In this document: one piece after another, positions 37,505 to 47,797 of the stretch | Layout: each line of letters begins with the position of its first letter | Numbering within the stretch: position 1 is the first letter of the stretch | NCBI RefSeq assembly: GCF_014643175.1 | Contig: NZ_BMJH01000001.1 | Coordinates: forward strand, 682,001-746,000 | DNA: 64,000 nt | Reading direction: 5' to 3' | DNA from: Hoyosella rhizosphaerae | Lineage (GTDB): Bacteria > Actinomycetota > Actinomycetes > Mycobacteriales > Mycobacteriaceae | The notes under the pieces: generated by a model | Database searches by the model: none | What the model saw: the letters and a program-made list of their open reading frames with translations, nothing else | What the model was told of the DNA's origin: nothing | Translations under genes and position numbers: made by a program

Positions 37505-38575
37505 CTACTGTGCTAATCGCTCGCCATCGCCATGCGCGGCGAATAGGTGAACGTGTTCTGGGTCTACTTGAACGTGAATTGTCGAACCTTTTTCTGGTGG
37601 TTGCCGCCAGTCGACGCGCGCCACGAGCTCACTCTCAGCACCGTTGATCATTGTGCGGCCGTACACATATGCTTCCGAGCCCAGTTCCTCCACCACGTCA
37701 ACCTCGACGCGCATGCCAGATTCGGAGATCACGACGTGCTCGGGCCGAATGCCGACCACAACCGAGCCATCAGCTGAGTCGTGAGGCGGAACCGTGAGCG
37801 TCAAATCGCCAAGAATTACGGTGCCATCTTGAGTGGGGATGGTGTACAAGTTCATCGCTGGTGAGCCAATAAATCCGGCAACAAAAACATTGGCTGGGTT
37901 GCGATACAGCTCACGCGGATTGTCACACTGCTGCAGGACGCCGTTGTTCAGAACGGCGACCCTGTCGCCCATGGTCATCGCTTCTACTTGATCGTGGGTG
38001 ACATACACCGTCGTTGTACCGAGTCGCCGCTGCAACTGCGCTATTTGTGCGCGGGTCTGTACGCGAAGTTTTGCGTCGAGGTTGGACAGGGGTTCGTCCA
38101 TGAGGAACACCTGCGGCTGGCGAACAATCGCGCGTCCCATCGCAACGCGCTGGCGCTGGCCACCCGACAACGCTTTGGGTTTACGGTCCAAATAGTCTTC
38201 GAGCCCAAGGAGTTTCGCCGCGGCTTGCACGCGTTCGCGGATCTCCTTTTTCGGTGTCTTGGAAAGTTTCAGCGAGAAACCCATATTTTCGGCCACAGTC
38301 ATGTGTGGGTAGAGGGCATAGTTTTGGAACACCATGGCGATGTCGCGGTCTTTGGGGTCTAGGTGTGTGACATCGCGGTCACCGATGAAGATGCACCCAG
38401 CGTCGACGTCTTCGAGTCCTGCGAGCATTCTGAGGCTCGTGGACTTCCCGCAGCCAGAAGGTCCGACGAGGACGAGAAACTCACCGTCCTCGATGTGGAG
38501 GTTCAGTCTGTCGACGGCAGGTTCCTCCGACCCGGGATAGACCCGAGTGGTGTTGTCGAACGTGATGGCAGCCAT
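37505..38575 (-). CDS. Sugar ABC transporter ATPase (UgpC/MsiK/MalK-like), orphan
   Basis: 356-aa ATPase with Walker A GPSGCGKS at residues 39-46, signature LSGGQRQR, Walker B VFLMDEP and a C-terminal TOBE/MalK regulatory domain (VVVGIRPEHVVISESG). No permease or binding protein is nearby. In actinomycetes such MsiK-type ATPases energise several sugar importers encoded elsewhere, so the orphan state is expected. Confidence 0.9.
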   Translation of the reverse strand: MAAITFDNTTRVYPGSEEPAVDRLNLHIEDGEFLVLVGPSGCGKSTSLRMLAGLEDVDAGCIFIGDRDVTHLDPKDRDIAMVFQNYALYPHMTVAENMGFSLKLSKTPKKEIRERVQAAAKLLGLEDYLDRKPKALSGGQRQRVAMGRAIVRQPQVFLMDEPLSNLDAKLRVQTRAQIAQLQRRLGTTTVYVTHDQVEAMTMGDRVAVLNNGVLQQCDNPRELYRNPANVFVAGFIGSPAMNLYTIPTQDGTVILGDLTLTVPPHDSADGSVVVGIRPEHVVISESGMRVEVDVVEELGSEAYVYGRTMINGAESELVARVDWRQPPEKGSTIHVQVDPEHVHLFAAHGDGERLAQ

Positions 38576-38703
38576 GGTCTGTGGTGGTTCCCTTCACCGG
38601 CAGGAACGTGCCGGACGATCCGAGTGTGGGGATGTTCTGCGCGAAACTCTAGGCCACTTCACCCTCGAGGTCGCGTTTCTCGCCTCTGGTGGTGTCGTAG
38701 TCG

Positions 38704-39534
38704 TTACCTGCGCGAGAACTCGGACGCCTCACGAAGCAGGTCATCTGGCGGCACAATTCCGGTATACAAAGCGAATTGTTCTGCTGCCTGCAGTGCGATC
38801 ACTTCCGTGCCCGCGATCGTTTTTTTGCCCGCCTTACGCGCGTAGGCAAGTAACTCGGTAGTTGCAGGCATCGCGATGACGTCGAATACGGTGTGCGCGG
38901 CATCGATTGTTTCGGCACTGAATGGGAGCCCTGGCTGATGCTCCATACCGATCGGTGTCGCGTTGATGAGCACGTCATAGGCGGACGTTGTCTCGGGGAT
39001 CCAACGGTACCGGTAGGTATCGGCTAGTTTTCCCCCGCTGTGTGCGTTACGGGCGACGATGGTGACGTCTGAGAATCCGCTGTCTCGCAGCGCGGCGGTA
39101 GTAGCTTTGGCCATTCCGCCGCTGCCACAGACCGCGACCCTGGATGAGGTGGAAACTTCGTGTGTGCGGAGCAGCGATCGCACCGCTAGATAGTCGGTGT
39201 TGTATGCAGCGAGGTGACCATCTGTGTTGACGATTGTGTTCACAGATCCGATGGCACGTGCGGATTCATCGAGTGTGTCGACCAAGTCGATGACGGCTTC
39301 TTTGAACGGCATGGACACAGAGCAACCTCTGATGCCCAGTGCGCGAACACCCGCTACCGCACCCACGATGTCCTCTGTGGTGCACGCCTTGTACAGGTAG
39401 TTCATGCCTAGTTTTCGGTACAGGAAATTGTGAAACCGAGTACCGATGTTGCTCGGCTTGCCCGCAAGGGAGATGCAGATAATGGTGTCCCTGGTGGGCA
39501 TGAACATCGATACATCCGCGGTGCTTGGGTTCAT
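38704..39534 (-). CDS. Shikimate 5-dehydrogenase-like protein
   Basis: 276 aa with the AroE fold: substrate domain with GCSVSMPFKEAVIDLVD (the catalytic Lys) and GSVNTIVNTDGHLAAYNTDY, then an NAD(P) domain with VAVCGSGGMAKATTAAL. Conserved residues for shikimate or quinate binding look present, but it may be a YdiB-like or other paralogue rather than the housekeeping AroE. Overlaps the cobN stop by four bases and so may be cotranscribed with it. Confidence 0.83.
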   Translation of the reverse strand: MNPSTADVSMFMPTRDTIICISLAGKPSNIGTRFHNFLYRKLGMNYLYKACTTEDIVGAVAGVRALGIRGCSVSMPFKEAVIDLVDTLDESARAIGSVNTIVNTDGHLAAYNTDYLAVRSLLRTHEVSTSSRVAVCGSGGMAKATTAALRDSGFSDVTIVARNAHSGGKLADTYRYRWIPETTSAYDVLINATPIGMEHQPGLPFSAETIDAAHTVFDVIAMPATTELLAYARKAGKKTIAGTEVIALQAAEQFALYTGIVPPDDLLREASEFSRR

Positions 39535-42500
39535 TCTTGTTCCAGGTCGCCTTCGCTGCGCAGGTAGGCTTCTTTAAGCGCCGCCAGGGTCGCCGGAGCA
39601 GGGTTGGCCCACATTCCGCGTTGCACCGCTTCCAGAAGCCGCTCGGTGATGCCGTGCATAGCCCACGGGTTGGATTCGCTCATGAACTTCTGATTCTCGT
39701 CGTCGAAAACATAGTTTTCGGTGAGTTGCTCGTACATCCAGTCATCCACGACGTGCGCTGTAGCATCAAGTCCGAACAGGTAGTCCACTGTTGCGGCCAT
39801 TTCGAATGCACCCTTGTAGCCGTGTCGACGCATTGCAGACATCCATCGCGGGTTAATGACGCGGGCCCGGAACACTCGGCGGGTTTCCTCGGTGAGTGTA
39901 CGAGTGCGGACGGATTCCGGCCTCGTGCTGTCTCCCACATACGCCTCAGGCTCTGTACCGGTCAGCGACCGAACTGTGGCGATCATGCCGCCGTGATACT
40001 GAAAGTAGTCGTCAGAGTCGGCGATATCGTGTTCGCGGGTGTCAATGTTCTTCACGGCAACACTGATCCGGCGGTACGCGTCGCGCATGTCGTCTGCAGC
40101 GGGGATGCCGTCTAGTCCTCGACCGTAGGCGTACCCACCCCAGGTGGTGTACACGTCGGCGAGGTCGGCGTCGGTGCGCCAGTTTTTAGCATCTACGAGC
40201 TGCAACAACCCTGCACCGTATGTACCTGGTTTGGAGCCGAAAATCCTTGTGGTGGCGCGGCGTTCGTCACCGTGCCGGTCCATATCGTTTTGGGTGTGTG
40301 CTCGAATAAAGTTGTCATCGGGTGACTCGTCGAGGTTCGCGACGAGACGCACGGCATCGTCGAGGAGCGCGAGGACGTGTGGGAACGCATCGCGGAAAAA
40401 GCCACTGATTCGGACGGTGACGTCGATTCTTGGACGCCCGAGTTCGGCGAGCGGGATGACTTCGAGGTCGCGTACGCGGCGCGACGCTTCGTCCCAGATG
40501 GGGCGCACTCCGAGGAGGGCGAATACTTCAGCGATGTCGTCACCGGACGTGCGCATCGCGGATGTGCCCCACACCGAGATTCCCACTGACTTTGGCCACT
40601 GCCCGTGGTCCTTGTAGTACCGGGTCAGTAGCGAATCGGCCATCAGCTGGCCCGTTTCCCACGCCAACTTCGACGGAATTGCTTTGGGGTCAACGGAGTA
40701 AAAGTTGCGACCTGTGGGGAGAACATTGATCAGCCCACGCAGTGGTGATCCGCTTGGACCAGCCTGAATGAAGCCGCCAGCTAATGCGTGCAGAACCTGC
40801 GGAATCTCCTGTTCCGTCGCACGCAAGCGAGGCACGACCTCATTGCACGCAAAGCGGAGAATCTGCGCAACCGTGTTGTCGTCGGTGAGCTTTGCGACGT
40901 GCTTCGATTTCCACTTCTTCTCAGCCAGCGCCAGGAGAAGTCCACGCGCCTGCGCTTCGACGTCGTCAACGCGGGTGCGTGACTCGTCGCCGTCCTCACT
41001 GAGGCCAAGCGCTTCGCGCAGCCCAGGAACAGTCTGTTCGCCGCCCCACATTTGGCGCGCCCGCAGCATCGCGAGAACGAGATCGACTTCCTCTTCGTCG
41101 CGTGGCCGGCGACTGAGAATGTGTAGGCCATCGCGAATTTGGACGTCCTTGATTTCGCACAACCATCCGTCAACATGCATCAGCATGTCGTCGAATACGT
41201 CCTCGTCTGGTCGCTGTTCAAGCCCAAGGTCGTGGTTCATTTTCGCCGCCGTCATCAGCGTCCAGATTTGTTGCCGAATGGCGGGGAGTTTCGCTGGGTC
41301 AAGGGCAGAAATGTTGGAGTGCTCGTCAAGGAGCTGCTCAAGTCGCTGGATGTCGCCGTACGATTCGGCGCGCGCCATCGGCGGAATGAGGTGGTCGACC
41401 AGGGTGGCGTGGATGCGCCGTTTCGCTTGCGTTCCCTCGCCCGGGTCGTTGACCAGGAACGGGTAGATGACGGGGAGATCACCAATGGCCGCATCGGTGG
41501 CGCAGTGTGACGACAATCCGAGCGTTTTACCTGGCAGCCATTCGAGGTTGCCGTGTTTGCCTAGGTGAATCAGTGCGTGCGCGCCAAATCCGCCGTCGTC
41601 CTGGGCGGCTCGAACCCACCGATAGGCGGCAAGGTAGTGGTGGCTCGGCGGCAGGTCGGGGTCGTGATAGATCGCCACTGGGTTCTCACCGAATCCGCGT
41701 GGCGGTTGCACCATTATGACAAGGTTTCCGAATTGCATTGCCGCGATGACGATGTCGCCCTCGGGGTTGGTGCTGCGGTCAACGAACAACTCTCCAGGAG
41801 CCGGTCCCCAATGCTGTTCTACCTGCTCGCGCAGTAAGGCAGGCAACGTCGCAAACCATTCCCGGTACTTACTTGCTGAAATGCGGATTGGGTTTGATTC
41901 AATTTGTGACTCTGAGAGCCAGTCCTGGTCTTGCCCTCCGGCTTTGATGAGGGCATGGATCAGCGCATCGCCGTCACGTTGAGCTAACCCAGGCACCGCG
42001 TCAGGCCCGTCGATAGGCCCGAGGTCATACCCCGCCTCGCGCATGGCGGACAAGAGCGCGATCGCACTTGCCGGGGTGTCAAGACCCACTGCGTTTCCGA
42101 TGCGTGCGTGCTTGGTGGGATACGCCGACAACATCAGCACCACGCGTTTCGACGACGGATTTAACCGTCCAAGGCGGGCATGGTTCACCGCAATACCAGC
42201 CACCCTGGACGCCCGTTCCCGGTCGGGAACGTAGGTGGACAAGCCATCATCGTCGATTTCCTTGAACGAAAACGGCACAGTAATGATGCGACCATCAAAT
42301 TCGGGCACAGCAACCTGGGTGGCTGCGTCAAGAGGTGACATGCCGTCATCGTTTTCGTTCCACTGTTCCCGGGACGACGTGAGGCACAGCCCCTGCAAAA
42401 TCGGTATGTCGAGCGCGGCGAGTTCGGTCACATCCCACGCTTCGTCGTCTCCCCCGGCGCCGACGGTGGCGGGCTTCGTACCACCGGCCGCCAACACTGT

Positions 42501-43133
42501 CACCACCATGGCGTCGCTTTGGCCCAACGCGTCGAGTAGCGCTGGGGATGCCGAGCGCAAGGACGCGCAGTAGATCGGCACCGCGCATGCGCCGTGGCTT
42601 TCAATCGCATCACACAGTGCATGAACGTATGCGACGTTGCCTGCGAGGTGTTGTGCGCGGTAGTACAGCACCGTCACCACTGGGCTGCCCGGCGACAACT
42701 CTGCGGATTCGCGGTCTAGGTAGCCCCAGTCGGGAAGTGACTGCGGATCATCAAACCCAAACCCTGTGAGAAGCAGGGTGTCCGACAGGAAGTTGAACAT
42801 CTCCCGGAGGTTGTCAGCGCCACCTTGAGCCAAATAATTATGGGTCTGCGCCGACACGCCTGCCGGAACGGTAGACAGTTCCATCAATTCAGCGTCCGGG
42901 GCCAACTCGCCACTGACCACTACGACGGGGACATTTGCTGCGAGAACAACCTCGAGGCCGTCCTCCCATACCCGTTTGCCGCCGAGTATGCGGACAACGA
43001 TCAGGTCCACCCCATCAATCCACTGCGGCAACTCTGCAATGTCAACGCGTGCCGGATTAGCGAGGCGATAGTCGGCGCCACTTGCACGGGCAGAAAGCAG
43101 ATCAGTGTCTGACGTGGACAGCAGAAGTATCAC
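39531..43133 (-). CDS. cobN: Cobaltochelatase subunit CobN
   Basis: About 1200-aa large subunit of the ATP-dependent aerobic cobaltochelatase, which inserts cobalt into hydrogenobyrinic acid a,c-diamide. Strongly conserved stretches: LSTSDTDLLSARASGA, AYPTKHARIGNAVGLDTPAS, LPPSHHYLAAYRW, LGKHGNLEWLPGKTLGLS, PVIYPFLVNDPGEGTQAKRR and HGYKGAFEMAATVDYLFGLD. I prefer GTG 43133, six bases after GGGAAGG; TTG 43148 and GTG 43139 are alternatives. The AAA+ partner subunits are not in the window. No B12 riboswitch is recognisable upstream. Confidence 0.95.
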   Translation of the reverse strand: MILLLSTSDTDLLSARASGADYRLANPARVDIAELPQWIDGVDLIVVRILGGKRVWEDGLEVVLAANVPVVVVSGELAPDAELMELSTVPAGVSAQTHNYLAQGGADNLREMFNFLSDTLLLTGFGFDDPQSLPDWGYLDRESAELSPGSPVVTVLYYRAQHLAGNVAYVHALCDAIESHGACAVPIYCASLRSASPALLDALGQSDAMVVTVLAAGGTKPATVGAGGDDEAWDVTELAALDIPILQGLCLTSSREQWNENDDGMSPLDAATQVAVPEFDGRIITVPFSFKEIDDDGLSTYVPDRERASRVAGIAVNHARLGRLNPSSKRVVLMLSAYPTKHARIGNAVGLDTPASAIALLSAMREAGYDLGPIDGPDAVPGLAQRDGDALIHALIKAGGQDQDWLSESQIESNPIRISASKYREWFATLPALLREQVEQHWGPAPGELFVDRSTNPEGDIVIAAMQFGNLVIMVQPPRGFGENPVAIYHDPDLPPSHHYLAAYRWVRAAQDDGGFGAHALIHLGKHGNLEWLPGKTLGLSSHCATDAAIGDLPVIYPFLVNDPGEGTQAKRRIHATLVDHLIPPMARAESYGDIQRLEQLLDEHSNISALDPAKLPAIRQQIWTLMTAAKMNHDLGLEQRPDEDVFDDMLMHVDGWLCEIKDVQIRDGLHILSRRPRDEEEVDLVLAMLRARQMWGGEQTVPGLREALGLSEDGDESRTRVDDVEAQARGLLLALAEKKWKSKHVAKLTDDNTVAQILRFACNEVVPRLRATEQEIPQVLHALAGGFIQAGPSGSPLRGLINVLPTGRNFYSVDPKAIPSKLAWETGQLMADSLLTRYYKDHGQWPKSVGISVWGTSAMRTSGDDIAEVFALLGVRPIWDEASRRVRDLEVIPLAELGRPRIDVTVRISGFFRDAFPHVLALLDDAVRLVANLDESPDDNFIRAHTQNDMDRHGDERRATTRIFGSKPGTYGAGLLQLVDAKNWRTDADLADVYTTWGGYAYGRGLDGIPAADDMRDAYRRISVAVKNIDTREHDIADSDDYFQYHGGMIATVRSLTGTEPEAYVGDSTRPESVRTRTLTEETRRVFRARVINPRWMSAMRRHGYKGAFEMAATVDYLFGLDATAHVVDDWMYEQLTENYVFDDENQKFMSESNPWAMHGITERLLEAVQRGMWANPAPATLAALKEAYLRSEGDLEQE

Positions 43134-43213
43134 GCGCACCCTTCCCAAGGATCAGTCCACCCAAGTGAGGCGAACGCCACGCATGCTACCGGCTTAGCCG
43201 AACAAATTCGCGG

Positions 43214-43239
43214 CCACCTTTTTCGCCCACCTTTTTCGC
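43214..43239. repeat. 13-bp tandem duplication in the cobN upstream region
   Basis: CCACCTTTTTCGC occurs twice head to tail (43214-43226 and 43227-43239) in the gap between divergent cobN and the alpha/beta-hydrolase gene. Probably a replication-slippage product. Confidence 0.7.
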
Positions 43240-43345
43240 TGGGGCACCGTCGCGCGTCGCTTCGGCGCTGATGGCGTGTGCTGTTCGTCTCGTACATGCC
43301 TTTCGTTGTGGGCGGTATCGAACTTCAGTCCCTACAATTCCTCAC

Positions 43346-45052
43346 ATGATGCCGTCCGTACGCTCTGCTGCCACACGCGTGCAACAGAGCTATTTAGTCG
43401 GCGTCTTCTCCACTGTTGCGCGCACATTTCACCCCGTTGGCCTTGCCTTCGCCGTGTTGTTTTTCGCCTGGTCGATGAGCCCATCACTGCTGCCCCGGCC
43501 CTGGTTCCTGCAGGCGCTGGCCACCGGCATCAGCATGGCAATCGGATACGGTGTCGGGCGACTGCTGGCGTGGCTGACGCTCCATCTTGGGTTCGCCCCT
43601 CGATGGTCGGCTCATGCCCGCATTGCGGGATGGACCATTCTGTCCCTGACTGCTGCTGTGACCATTCCGACGTTCACGATTCTGGGCGCGCGCTGGCAAG
43701 ATATTGTGCGAGACATCGTAGGTACGCAGCGCGATGGCGGCCATTTCTACCTCCTCGTTGTGTTCCTTGCCTTCACTGTGGCGATTACGCTTGTGTTTTC
43801 CGGGCGTGCGTTGCGCTGGTTGAGCAACCGAATCACCCACCTCGGAACTCGGTTTGTTCCCACTCATACGGCCCGGCTGGCTAGCATCGCCCTCCTTTTC
43901 ACCTTTGTTGTCTTTGTTGTAGACGGGGCAGCCCAGCGCGTCATCGTCAATGTGGCGGAACGATCAGCAGCCGCGGTAGATGTCGACACGGCACCGGGAG
44001 TAACCGCACCGATCTATCCGGAACGATCCGGGTCGCGGCATTCAGCTCAAGCATGGAACACGCTCGGAAACCAGGGGCGTTCTTTTGTTGCGGGTGGCCC
44101 AACGTGGCGAAACATCGAGATCGCTACCGGGCAGCCCGCCATGACCCCAATCAGGGTGTATGCGGGTCGGGATTCGGGCCCCACATTCGACGACGTCGCG
44201 GCCCTCGTCGTTGACGAACTTGAGCGCACAGGCGCTTTTGACCGTTCCGTGCTCGCAGTGGCGACAGCGACGGGAAGCGGCTGGGTGAACCCCAACGTCG
44301 CCGCAGCCCTGGAATTCGTAACAGGTGGCGACAGCGCGATCGCCTCAATGCAATACTCCTACCTACCGAGCCCAGTGTCGTTCATTGCCGACCGCGAAAC
44401 TCCCCAGCAAGCAGGTCGCGCACTCTTCGACGCCGTCTACGAACGGTGGAGCAGCAAGCCGATAGATTCCAGGCCTGCGCTTGTCGTGTTCGGTGAAAGC
44501 CTCGGATCATACGGCGGACAAGCAGCGTTCTCCGGCGGCTACGAAATGCTCGCCAAAGTTGATGGCGCCCTATGGTCTGGCACCCCCAACTTCACCGAAC
44601 AGTGGCAACTCATTACAGCCTCACGCGATGCCAACTCACGCCAAGCGCGCCCCATCATCGCATCGGGCGACCACATTCGGTTCGCCGCACAGCCAGCCGA
44701 TGTACGTGGCGCAGGTCTGGCAGCCGAGTGGCGTTCGCCGCGAATCGTGTACTGGCAGCACTCTTCCGACCCGATCGTGTGGTGGAACTCCGAACTCATT
44801 CACACCCGCCCAGAATGGTTAAACAAACCCCTCGCGCCGGGCATCGACCCCAACCTTCAATGGGTTCCCTTTGTGACTTTCTGGCAAATCACAGCCGACA
44901 TGGTTTTTTCCATTGACGTTCCGTCCGGACACGGCCATAGCTACGGACCCGAAGCGGCCTATCTGTGGGCTGACATCCTCGACGGAATTACGGACAAAAA
45001 ATTATCGCCGGAACAACTCGACCGTGTCCACGCAGCGATAGGGCGTCGATAG
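43346..45052 (+). CDS. Membrane alpha/beta-hydrolase family protein (Abhydrolase_9 type)
   Basis: About 568 aa. Five N-terminal helices include FAWSMSPSLLPRPWFLQALA, the mark of the actinobacterial hydrolase family with a membrane N-domain. The C-terminal domain has a lipase-like elbow VFGESLGSYGG, a possible acid loop IVYWQHSSDPIVWW and HGHSYGPEAAYLW. ATG 43346 (or 43349) is the probable start; the frame stays open further upstream without support. Predicted envelope ester or lipid hydrolase; substrate unknown. Confidence 0.82.
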   Translation: MMPSVRSAATRVQQSYLVGVFSTVARTFHPVGLAFAVLFFAWSMSPSLLPRPWFLQALATGISMAIGYGVGRLLAWLTLHLGFAPRWSAHARIAGWTILSLTAAVTIPTFTILGARWQDIVRDIVGTQRDGGHFYLLVVFLAFTVAITLVFSGRALRWLSNRITHLGTRFVPTHTARLASIALLFTFVVFVVDGAAQRVIVNVAERSAAAVDVDTAPGVTAPIYPERSGSRHSAQAWNTLGNQGRSFVAGGPTWRNIEIATGQPAMTPIRVYAGRDSGPTFDDVAALVVDELERTGAFDRSVLAVATATGSGWVNPNVAAALEFVTGGDSAIASMQYSYLPSPVSFIADRETPQQAGRALFDAVYERWSSKPIDSRPALVVFGESLGSYGGQAAFSGGYEMLAKVDGALWSGTPNFTEQWQLITASRDANSRQARPIIASGDHIRFAAQPADVRGAGLAAEWRSPRIVYWQHSSDPIVWWNSELIHTRPEWLNKPLAPGIDPNLQWVPFVTFWQITADMVFSIDVPSGHGHSYGPEAAYLWADILDGITDKKLSPEQLDRVHAAIGRR

Positions 45053-46210
45053 GTGAACAGGGATTACGCTGAACATATGGCCGATGACCGATGTCCTGGA
45101 GCGTTTCGACTTCACGAGGCAGCTGACGGTTTGCTTGCCCGTGTGCGCCTTCCCGGCGGAATGTTGACGCCAGCGCAGGTGCACACCCTTGCGGAGGTGG
45201 CGCGCAACCACAGCAACGGCGTACTGGAGTTGACTTCGCGGGCCAATATCCAACTTCGCGGAATTCCAGATGCCGACGCCGCGGACGCTGTCGTGGAACA
45301 GCTCACTACGGCGGGGCTTTTGCCGTCTCGCACCCATGAGCGGGTGCGCAACATACTCGCGTCGCCGTTGTCCGGTGTTATGGGCGGGTTCGTTGACGTT
45401 CGACCATGGGTCACGCGGTTCGATGAACTTCTCTGCTCGCAGCCTGAACTTGCGGCGCTCTCGGGTCGGTTTCTCGTGGGATTCGATGACGGCCGCGGCG
45501 ATATCGCTGGCTTGGATGCGGACATTACGGCAATGGCGTTCGACGAAACGACGGTCGCGTTGCTCGTCGGCGGGAGCGACACCGGTATCCGTGTGCCCGT
45601 TGACGATGTTGTGCCCCTGGTGCTTGAGGCCGCGCTCGCCTTCGCTGCGGTGCGGACTGGTGAATGGAGGGTGAATGATCTGCCTGAACGTGGTCGTGAG
45701 ATCACGGCATCCTTGTCAGTGGCGCCTACTCACGGCGCTGAGGATGTGTACGTGCCGGAGCGGACTGTACCGCCGGTGGGCTGGTTTGCCAGTGACGACG
45801 GGGGCGTCGCACTTGGCGCGGCCACACGACTGGGGCGAATTGACGTCCGCCTTGCCGAGTTCTTGGCTGCCATTGAACAACCAGTGGTGGTGACTCCGTG
45901 GCGCACACTAGTTGTCACGGGCCTCGATGAGTGGCGCGCGGAGCAGGTAGTCCGGGTTCTTGCTCCGATGGGCCTGATCTTTGATGCTGACTCGCCGTGG
46001 GTGTCTGTCAGCGCTTGTACGGGGCGTCCAGGATGTGGTCGAGCCGTGGCTGACGTGCATGCTGATGTCACCCAGGCGGTCACCGAAGACTCGTTACCCG
46101 TGCAGGGACGCCAGCATTGGGTGGGGTGCGAGCGGCAGTGTGGCACTCCGGCAGGCGAGGTTCATGTGGTGACGGCGACCACCAGCGGCTACCGTACGGC
46201 CCGCACGTAA
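45053..46210 (+). CDS. cobG: Precorrin-3B synthase CobG
   Basis: 385-aa siroheme/4Fe-4S enzyme of the nitrite/sulfite reductase family that oxygenates precorrin-3A to precorrin-3B in aerobic cobalamin synthesis. N-terminal ferredoxin-like half: GGMLTPAQVHTLAEVA and LTSRANIQLRGI. The cluster cysteines are in SACTGRPGCGRA and VGCERQCG near the C-terminus. Starts at GTG 45053 directly after the previous stop; ATG 45077 (MADDRCPG) is an alternative. Confidence 0.9.
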   Translation: MNRDYAEHMADDRCPGAFRLHEAADGLLARVRLPGGMLTPAQVHTLAEVARNHSNGVLELTSRANIQLRGIPDADAADAVVEQLTTAGLLPSRTHERVRNILASPLSGVMGGFVDVRPWVTRFDELLCSQPELAALSGRFLVGFDDGRGDIAGLDADITAMAFDETTVALLVGGSDTGIRVPVDDVVPLVLEAALAFAAVRTGEWRVNDLPERGREITASLSVAPTHGAEDVYVPERTVPPVGWFASDDGGVALGAATRLGRIDVRLAEFLAAIEQPVVVTPWRTLVVTGLDEWRAEQVVRVLAPMGLIFDADSPWVSVSACTGRPGCGRAVADVHADVTQAVTEDSLPVQGRQHWVGCERQCGTPAGEVHVVTATTSGYRTART

Positions 46211-46380
46211 TCCAACGCCCCGGACCACCAAACGGTGCGCATCCGACGGTGAGCAACATCAACATCAGGTAAAGCGTTAGCAACGAACTGGATTGCGCAC
46301 CGCTATCCCACTTTTGCCGCAGTCCAAACCCATACCATTCGCGCAGAGTCATCACTAATACTGCTTGTGGAAGGGTTTGC

Positions 46381-47790
46381 ATGCGCAGATCGCTGCTCGG
46401 AATTGTTGCGACGTCCGTCCTCGCTGGGGGTCTTGTGGTGGTGGGAGCGCCCGCAGCGGTGTCGGAGCCACCAGACGAGTCGTACATCGTTGTGTTCAAC
46501 GACAATGTGGAACAGGCACCGAAGGTGCGTGCATTGGAACGGGCGAACGGAATCGCAACGGACCGCGAATTCCGCAACGTCCTCAATGGTTTTTCGGCCC
46601 GGATGCCCGGTGCGGTTCGGGATCGGCTCGCGCAAGATCCGGACGTCGCATTCATCGCACCAGATCTGCCTGTCCGCGCTCTCCCCTCAGACCCTGTTCA
46701 GTCCGGAGAGAACGTCCCGACGGGCGTTAAACGTATCGAAGCGGAATCAGCGGGTTTAGTAAATAAGCCGAGCAATGTTTCGGTGGCGATTATCGACACT
46801 GGGATCGACCTTGCGCACAGTGATCTCAACGCAGTTGCAGGAAAGGACTGCATCACCAACGGCGGTACCTCTCAAGACACGCATGGTCACGGCACTCACG
46901 TCGCAGGCACAGTGGCTGCAAGGAACAACGGAGCAGGCGTGGTGGGAGTTGTTCCCGACACCACCGTGTATTCGGTTCGTGTGCTCAACTCGGAAGGTGA
47001 CGGCACCATTTCGAGTGTGATCTGTGGGATCGATTGGGTCACCGAGAACTCCGTGGGTCTGAATATCAAGGTGGCCAACATGAGCTTGGGCACGGTGGGA
47101 AGCAGCGACGGAAACTGCGGCGCAACGAAGGGCGACCCGATGCACCTTGCAGTGTGTCAGTCGACGCAGCAGGGCATTACCTACGTTGTAGCGGCTGGTA
47201 ACGATGCGACAGATTTCGCCACTGCGATTCCCGCGGCGTACCCAGAGGTGCTTACGGTCACCGCGATGTCGGACAGCGACGGCGCCCCAGGTGGTACGGG
47301 CGGCGCACCGTCGTGTTCGTCAAATCAGGGCGACGATGTTGCGGCAACATTTTCCAACTACGCAACATCCACAGTTGATAGAGCGCACACGGTCGCCGCA
47401 CCGGGCGTATGCATCGCGTCGACTCGTCGCGGTGGCGGCACTACCTTGTTGTCGGGAACGTCGATGGCCGCCCCACACGTCGCTGGTGCTGTCGCGAAGT
47501 GCATTGGCACTGGCGGGATTGCTGGGCCATGTGACGGGATGACACCGGCGCAGATCATTCAAAAGATCCGTAGTGATGCCGCAGCGAAACCGGCCTCATT
47601 TGGATTTACCGGTGACGCGGTGAACTCGCCAACGGCAAAGCATTACGGTCGCCTCGTGCACGTGGGTGTCGGCGCAGGTGACGGGTCGCCGACTGATCCA
47701 GAACCAACTGACCCGGAGCCGACTGACCCCGGGCCGTCCCCCACCCCGCCACCGTGCCAGCCCACTGGCAGCTTCGGTGGCGGATGCTGA
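46381..47790 (+). CDS. Secreted subtilisin-like serine protease (S8)
   Basis: 469-aa exported preproprotease. Signal peptide to about residue 28, an I9-type propeptide (SYIVVFNDNVEQAPKVR to about 100), then the S8 domain with Asp139 (VAIIDTGIDLAH), His170 (THGHGTHVAGT) and Ser361 (GTSMAAPHVAGA). The tail is a Pro/Thr/Asp repeat (DPEPTDPEPTDPGP) ending in two cysteines, a likely cell-wall spacer. Preceded by GGAAGG. It sits between cobG and the copper genes with no evident functional tie. Confidence 0.92.
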   Translation: MRRSLLGIVATSVLAGGLVVVGAPAAVSEPPDESYIVVFNDNVEQAPKVRALERANGIATDREFRNVLNGFSARMPGAVRDRLAQDPDVAFIAPDLPVRALPSDPVQSGENVPTGVKRIEAESAGLVNKPSNVSVAIIDTGIDLAHSDLNAVAGKDCITNGGTSQDTHGHGTHVAGTVAARNNGAGVVGVVPDTTVYSVRVLNSEGDGTISSVICGIDWVTENSVGLNIKVANMSLGTVGSSDGNCGATKGDPMHLAVCQSTQQGITYVVAAGNDATDFATAIPAAYPEVLTVTAMSDSDGAPGGTGGAPSCSSNQGDDVAATFSNYATSTVDRAHTVAAPGVCIASTRRGGGTTLLSGTSMAAPHVAGAVAKCIGTGGIAGPCDGMTPAQIIQKIRSDAAAKPASFGFTGDAVNSPTAKHYGRLVHVGVGAGDGSPTDPEPTDPEPTDPGPSPTPPPCQPTGSFGGGC

Positions 47791-47797
47791 TCGCTTT

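Noticed and set aside
37505-38575. UgpC-like ATPase as remnant of a degraded sugar operon
   Set aside because: The gene is intact and orphan MsiK-type ATPases are normal in actinomycetes.
43149-43345. Possible cobalamin riboswitch upstream of cobN
   Set aside because: The minus-strand sequence lacks the B12 box and the conserved core elements; only a 13-bp tandem duplication is seen.
46381-47790. Subtilase as part of a mycosin/type VII secretion locus
   Set aside because: No ESX genes nearby, it has an I9 propeptide and no C-terminal membrane anchor, so it is an ordinary secreted S8 protease.
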